From assembly GCA_016859345.1 (NCBI GenBank), contig CM029120.1, forward strand, positions 9,384,501 through 9,448,500: 64,000 nt of DNA, read 5' to 3'. Shown piece by piece: positions 58,901 through 64,000 of the stretch. Each line of letters opens with the position of its first letter. The first letter of the stretch is position 1. Source of the stretch: Istiophorus platypterus. Lineage: Eukaryota; Chordata; Actinopteri; Istiophoriformes; Istiophoridae. The position numbers and the translations under genes were made by a program. Under the pieces are notes generated by a model that worked only from the letters and a program-made list of their open reading frames with translations, made no database searches and was not told where the DNA came from.

Positions 58901-61741
58901 CGGAGCTTCTTCATGATCTGAGCCTCCTCCAGGAAGGACTCGGGCGACATGGTACCGGGCTTCAGAGTCTTCACTGCCACCTTTGTGGTGCCATTCCATG
59001 TGCCTGAAAAGAAGAAAAAAATAAATTAAATAAAGAGGTTGTTTGGGTTTAATTTTCCAGAGGTTAGTGATTGGAAATAAAATCCTGCCAAAATGCCAAA
59101 GTGAGATATGAAATGTGAGAAGGTAGGGAAGGACATGAAAGTAATGTAAAAAGTGCTGCTTAAAAAGTTATCAGCTACCTGATACCAGAGGCCGTTATCG
59201 CCTGTGTTAGTTTAAATAAAGTGTAGAGCAGATAACTGGCAACAAACAGTAGCTGGTGGTTGCTGAAGTATTAAACTTTGTAAGGCAAAGTGTTGTGCAA
59301 CGGCACTATAATTAGAATCTATAGAATAAAAGAATAAGGACTTTTCTCTCAGTTTACCCAACTCAGTTTTTAAAAAAATGGTGGAAAAAATAGTTGACTA
59401 TAATAAAGGTTGACAAGTTCTCAGGACTTAAGCTTTGAGTTAGACAATTAAATAAATAAACAAACAAACAAACATTTCTGATTAAAGAGTTTGTTAAAAA
59501 AACAATATATTTAAGGATTTGGCTTAATCAGTGGTTGTGGTTCCAACAACAAATGTTCAGATCTCAGCAAATCTGACACATATGGAGCATATTGCTTGCC
59601 TGATGTGGAGTTTTACTGAAATCAAATGAACTAAAACAGCATGTGTGTGAGCTGAGTTTTGATGAGCCAGGACATAGCAATTGCCATATATAGCAAGTTT
59701 AACTGGCGGAAAGGCCCATTCCAATCCATCATGTGGAACTGTACCCTGCAAAAACTAGCAATATTCTTAAATGAAATCACTGAAAGTAAACACTTCTTCC
59801 TGTGGTCAACAACAGCTGGGTTTTAGTTTCGAATGATTCAACACATGAAGTGTGTTTTGCAACATTGCTCACAGTTGTCTAATTCTTCATTTGTGCCAAG
59901 AGGGGATAGCAAAACACGGTACACACCCATCCAGACCTCTCCAAACTGCCCGTTTCCAAGACGCTTGATGAGCTGCAGCGACTCTCGCGGGATCTCCCAC
60001 ACGTCTTTGGTTTTGACGGACAGGTCGGTCAAACGAGGCATGCCTTTGTGGCACGGCACAATCAGGCGACAGCAAAGCCCTGCAGCCCTGGCTGGATCAA
60101 CCGTGCAGATCAAATTTAAAAATTATATCAGAGAAGCACTGTGACGCTGTAATTGTAGGAGAGTGAAAGCAGACACACAGCGGATCTGTCACGTCAAGAG
60201 TTTTTTCTGTGCGCCACCCATAACTGCAGCAGAGTCTCACCAGAGTAGTGCTGCACCAGCTGCTGCAGCGTTTCAAACTGGGCCCTGGTAGTGATGTAGT
60301 AACCACCGCTGTCCAGCTTTCGAATCTTATAGTGTTTGACGTGGTCTCCCTTGATGTCGTCCCAGTCCTGGATGGAGAGGGAGTAGGCCCCTGGTGCAGA
60401 GAGAACACGACGATTAAGAGCAACGCTGACAGATTCGAGTGGAGCCGAACAAAATATCTGATAAGACTTAACCAAGTGGGATTTCATAAGGGATTACGGA
60501 ACATGTGATGTGTGTCCCGAGTGTATATATAGCACAATGTGCAAAAGATTTAGGGCAATGAATATGGACCACCTGCATAGTTAATGACATGATATTAAAC
60601 TGCTGTGATGCCTGACGGTTTCGTTGACGGTTCTTCTACAAATAATCTGCCTCTAATTTGCACATTAAAATAAAGTGTTCTTAAACCTTTTTTTTTTTTT
60701 CGTTCACAAACACATCAGTCCGTTTTCAGAAAATTCAAAAAGCATTCGACATGACAGCATGTTAGATGCAGCTACTGTATATCAGAGTACCTTTGGTTGT
60801 TTCACTCTCGCGGATGAGGAAGGTGCCTCTGGCGTTGCCGTTGGAGAGCAGTTGCCTCTCCGCATCCTTTCGACCCAATTTACCAAAGTACCAGCTGCCG
60901 GTAAAGTAAAAAAAAAAAAAAAAAAAGGGATCAAATTATTGAGTATAGTATTTGGTTCGAACTTTTCTTTTTCTGCAACATTCTGACCTTTATTCTCTGT
61001 GTGTGCTCCAGTGTGCCACGTTTAAGCAAAAGGCAGTGAGTTGTGCTCTCAAATATTTATAATACCTCCGTGCGTGAAGGTGCCGTGGTGTGAGTGTGTG
61101 CTAATATTAAAAAAGTTTCACTCACTCTTCAGCTTGGATGGAGTCCACCGGAGCTACGTAATTGCTGGGAATGTAACCAGTTCCACCTGTAGTGAGAGAG
61201 CGAGCCTCCCACCAGTCTCCCTCACTGACAAGAGGAGGACAGAGAGAGGAGGAGGATGGAGGCAGCTCGGAATGAACAGTGATACAGATCAAGGTGTAAA
61301 ATTATGCAGAAAGGCAGAAAAAATAATTAAAAAAAACAACATTAAAATGTTGTGGATGCACAGATTTATTGGCTATAGATGTTTTGCGAGACCTCAGAAT
61401 ATTAAAAAACATACTACAAAATTACATTCGCATTGTTTCAGAGCAGAGGCATCCTGTCACTACTTCAAAATCACCACAGTTTTCTCCGTCCGCGCGTGGG
61501 AAACGACGCTTCATTTCAAAAGCAGCATTCAGATATTTACGACGGACGAAAAACAGAGGGGATAAAAAAAAAAAGAGGAAAGAAAGAAAAAAAAAAGTGA
61601 GACCGCCACCCTTGATGGTGTCATTCAGATGTTTTCACGCTTACGTGCTGTTGAGGATCTGGAACCTCTCCCCCTTCCTGAAGCTGAGGTCATCCTCGGT
61701 CCTGGCTTCGTAGTCATACAGAGCCACAAACAGAGTCACCC
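55096..61741 (-). CDS. fyn: Tyrosine-protein kinase Fyn, 5' coding exon not in window
   Basis: Ten exons: 61645-61741, 61126-61224, 60791-60894, 60241-60390, 59927-60091, 58824-59003, 58312-58388, 57780-57933, 56082-56213 and 55096-55304 (97, 99, 104, 150, 165, 180, 77, 154, 132, 209 bp), the Src-family pattern. They encode 454 residues. SH3: FVALYDYEARTEDDLSF and GYIPSNYVAPVDS. SH2: WYFGKLGRKDAERQLL, FLIRESETTK, and GAYSLSIQDWDD with the IQDW and DDIKGDHVKHYKIRKL stretch. Kinase: GNGQFGEVWMG loop, VAVKTLKPG lysine, HRDLRSANILV, DFGLARL, activation tyrosine in EDNEYTARQ, and the C-terminal regulatory tyrosine in TEPQYQPGDNL. Fyn is a membrane-anchored cytoplasmic kinase. The myristoylated N-terminal exon (about 83 residues) is missing and should lie past 64000. 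Confidence 0.95.
55908..55997. repeat. (CA)n microsatellite in the last fyn intron
   Basis: About 45 CA units, 85 bp from the donor of exon 56082-56213 in a short intron. Confidence 0.95.
56214..57779 (-). other. fyn intron
   Basis: 1.57-kb intron between kinase exons 57780-57933 and 56082-56213. No additional exon or repeat is recognised. Confidence 0.55.
57934..58311 (-). other. fyn intron
   Basis: 378-bp intron between kinase exons; nothing recognised in it. Confidence 0.55.
58389..58823 (-). other. fyn intron
   Basis: 435-bp intron between the 180-bp and 77-bp kinase exons. Apart from the microsatellite at its minus-strand 3' end nothing is recognised. Confidence 0.5.
58393..58456. repeat. 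(AAAT)n/(AATG)n microsatellite
   Basis: AAAT, AACA and AATG units adjoin the acceptor region of the 77-bp fyn kinase exon. Confidence 0.8.
59004..59926 (-). other. fyn intron after the linker exon
   Basis: This 0.92-kb intron follows the SH2-kinase linker exon. I looked for a T-cell-type alternative linker exon (encoding a GCFAEVWLG-like loop in mammals) and saw none. Confidence 0.5.
59927..60091 (-). other. fyn: fyn linker exon, brain-type (B) form
   Basis: The exon encodes RAAGLCCRLIVPCHKGMPRL and then the SH2-kinase linker and the glycine loop GNGQFGEVWM. This matches mammalian FynB, not FynT. Confidence 0.8.
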
Positions 61742-64000
61742 CTGTGGGAGAACAAAAACGTTACGTGTGGTGCTTAGAGCTGGCGGAGACCAACCGTATG
61801 GATGAAATATTGTGCCGCGGTTTTCACTGTGGATTGATGGTTTGGTTTCTTCATCTGTCGGACACATGGGCTGCTTGTTATGTAAAGGCAATGGTAACTA
61901 CTGCCTTCTTTGTTTATATTTAGCACCCCATCTGCTCACAGTTTATGATATTAATGTTTTCCATATATGTACTTTCAATACAGGATAAAGTCTAGACAGA
62001 GAAATCTTCCCAGTCTTTTCATGTCATATTTTCAAACACCGTCTAATCTTCATCTTTCCAAACATCATCATTAGCAAAGGTACATTTTAAAAGATAGTGG
62101 CAGTCCTCACATAGGAAACTACTTTTGGGTCAAAATGATCTTGCTCGGAAAGTCCTTTGGTTTTATAATTTGTATAAATATATAATATTTCATAACCTCT
62201 GTTAGAGACATTGTAAATAGTTATTTTTCATTATTTAGATGAGGGTTATGAAGTTTTTGGGCCTTTTTCCCATGTGTGTCTCATTATTTTGGTTTTATAT
62301 CCTGCAGTTTGATCATCTTGGTTTTTAGCCATAGCTGGAAGCTTATTTCAGTAACAAAACAAACAAACAAACAAACAAACAAACTAACTAACTAATGAAC
62401 AAACAAAAAAGCCTTGATAAACAGTACAAACAGTGGAAAATTTTGGAGCTAAAGAGAGAAATTTTTCCCTCGGGGATCAGAAACAAAGCTAAAGATGGAA
62501 ACAAAGCTAAAGGAGTAAATATTGGTGGCTAAAAGCACGACTCTAAATGAATGCTAATATTGCTCCATGACTGCTGAATGCGTAAACAGATGTCACTCAC
62601 CATATTAACTTATTAATGTCAACACAACAAGCTGCCCCCAGGTGGCCAATGGGGAAAAAAAAATTATTATTTATTATTTATTATTTCAGGTTTAACACAG
62701 AGGTAATAATAAAACTCCTCTTTTTCCTCAATCAGATAAACCATCCTCTAGTAATGGTGAGCAACTATTTATCTCTGCTGTGGTCTAGATTGAGGGCCAA
62801 TCAAATTTATCCGATGTGATTCAGAAAAGCCCCGCAGTCCCCGAATTGCTTAATAAGCCTGAAACTGTAAAACGATTTCATTTTCTGATTCGATCTGACT
62901 CGTCCCTGGAAAGTCTGAGCTACAATGCTGCAGGAAGGCCCTGCACATTTCCCTGTTAACGCAGTGACCTCGGAAACAAACTTTACAATGACCCGAACTG
63001 AAAAACAGACACGAAATCTTCTCAGAAGGGTCAGGTGAGGTTTCTGATCTACATATGTCCTTGTTGACTTTTCTTTGAGTGTTTCTTTTTTCCTTTTTGT
63101 TAACTGACGCCCTCACGTTACAATCTTTGACATGAGAGGACATGAATGCTGCTTCGTGCTGCCCTCCTGGACTAATTTCTTATTCATACACGCTAGTGGG
63201 GCTGACTCCACAGACGCAGACTGCAAGAGATGCTGTTAATTTATGCATCACACATCATATGTATCTTTAAAATCCTAAGTGAGAGATTATAAAGCTCATT
63301 TCTCCACCCAGGAAGCATTTTTTTTTGCACTATTCTGCACAATGTCTGGACTTTCCCTGCCTCTGCAGAGCACCAGCGATAATTTAGGTCATTCTGTTTT
63401 CCATTAACTTGCAGCCAGTGGACATTCATCCTCGGCAGAAACACAAATTTATTACAGCACCACAATGTCCGTGCTTGCTAGAGAAAAAGCAAATATTTAC
63501 TTTAGAATACAGAAAAAAGACTCGTGGAAAAGACAATTGAGATGACAACTTCAGCTTTTACGGAGTTCATTTTTGATCATTTGATATCTCAGAACCTTGG
63601 ATTTTTGAAAATGTTTAGCTGAGATTAGCTTTATATTGAATACTAGATATGAGCGAGCCAGGAAGTGTTCTTCAGACACATTTACAACTCTACAACTTAG
63701 ACTGACATTTTATTTAGCTTTTAATTGCTCAGTTTGCATTTTGCCCCACATTTAATGACTGCAACATACTTCACAGTTACAAAGTCGCCTTGTCTTAAAA
63801 GTAAGTGTGTGATATTTTATTAAATGCGCCTATTTTCTCTCTTACCAAGAGTTAGATGAGAAGACAGATTCCACTCTCAGACTGTGTAGTAAAACTGAAG
63901 CTACAGCCAGCAGTTTGTTAGCTTAGCTTAGAATAATGACTGAAAACAGCGAGAAAACAGCTGGCTCTTTCCAGAGGTAACAAAATCTGCCTACAAACAA
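61742..64000 (-). other. fyn intron or 5' flank, no exon recognised
   Basis: On the minus strand this is upstream of the SH3 exon and should be intron. I found no start resembling the Fyn N-terminus (MGC followed by VQCKD). It contains an (AAAC)n tract at 62358-62407. Two open frames near 62850-63465 show no domain. Confidence 0.5.
62358..62407. repeat. (AAAC)n microsatellite
   Basis: AAAC units grade into AACT and AACA units. Confidence 0.9.

Overview
The window looks like teleost fish nuclear DNA. Genes are split by short GT-AG introns. CA, TA, AAT and GA microsatellites are frequent, and several interspersed repeats are of kinds common in ray-finned fish. The proteins match vertebrate families and have the expected exon sizes and phases. 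Gene names rest on my recall of the human proteins; no search was run.

Layout, left to right. (1) 11-2715 (+): last five coding exons of a tspear-like gene with EAR repeats, cut by the left edge. (2) 4796-15150 (+): complete usp40, a ubiquitin-specific protease, read as 31 exons and 1,291 residues in one uninterrupted frame. (3) 17906-18952 (+): complete four-exon brain-type fatty-acid-binding protein (fabp7), with a GC-rich promoter. (4) 23490-43831 (-): triadin (trdn), read as 40 exons and about 2,141 residues. It has one membrane segment, tandemly duplicated lumenal exons, a 1.56-kb glutamate-rich exon, a 2-kb KEKE exon, a string of 36-96 bp exons and a conserved C-terminal exon. (5) 48726-52461 (-): traf3ip2 (Act1/CIKS), seven coding exons reaching halfway through the SEFIR domain. 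The next intron opens directly into a 1.65-kb minisatellite (47080-48725). I could not find the rest of the domain with confidence. (6) 55096-61741 (-): fyn, ten exons covering SH3, SH2 and kinase; the exon for the unique N-terminus lies beyond the right edge or was not seen.

The genes do not form an operon or one pathway. Triadin is a sarcoplasmic-reticulum junction protein. Traf3ip2 and Fyn are cytoplasmic signalling proteins. In human the fabp7/trdn and traf3ip2/fyn pairs both lie on 6q21-q22, so this is a compact version of that conserved neighbourhood with usp40 and tspear alongside.

The most unusual parts are the triadin gene and the traf3ip2 intron. In triadin every intron is phase 1, exons have been duplicated repeatedly, several copies are decayed, and duplicated exons carry N-glycosylation sequons. 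In the traf3ip2 intron, about 42 repeat copies each contain the intron's own splice-donor sequence. I found no CRISPR array, rRNA, tRNA or intact transposase gene.
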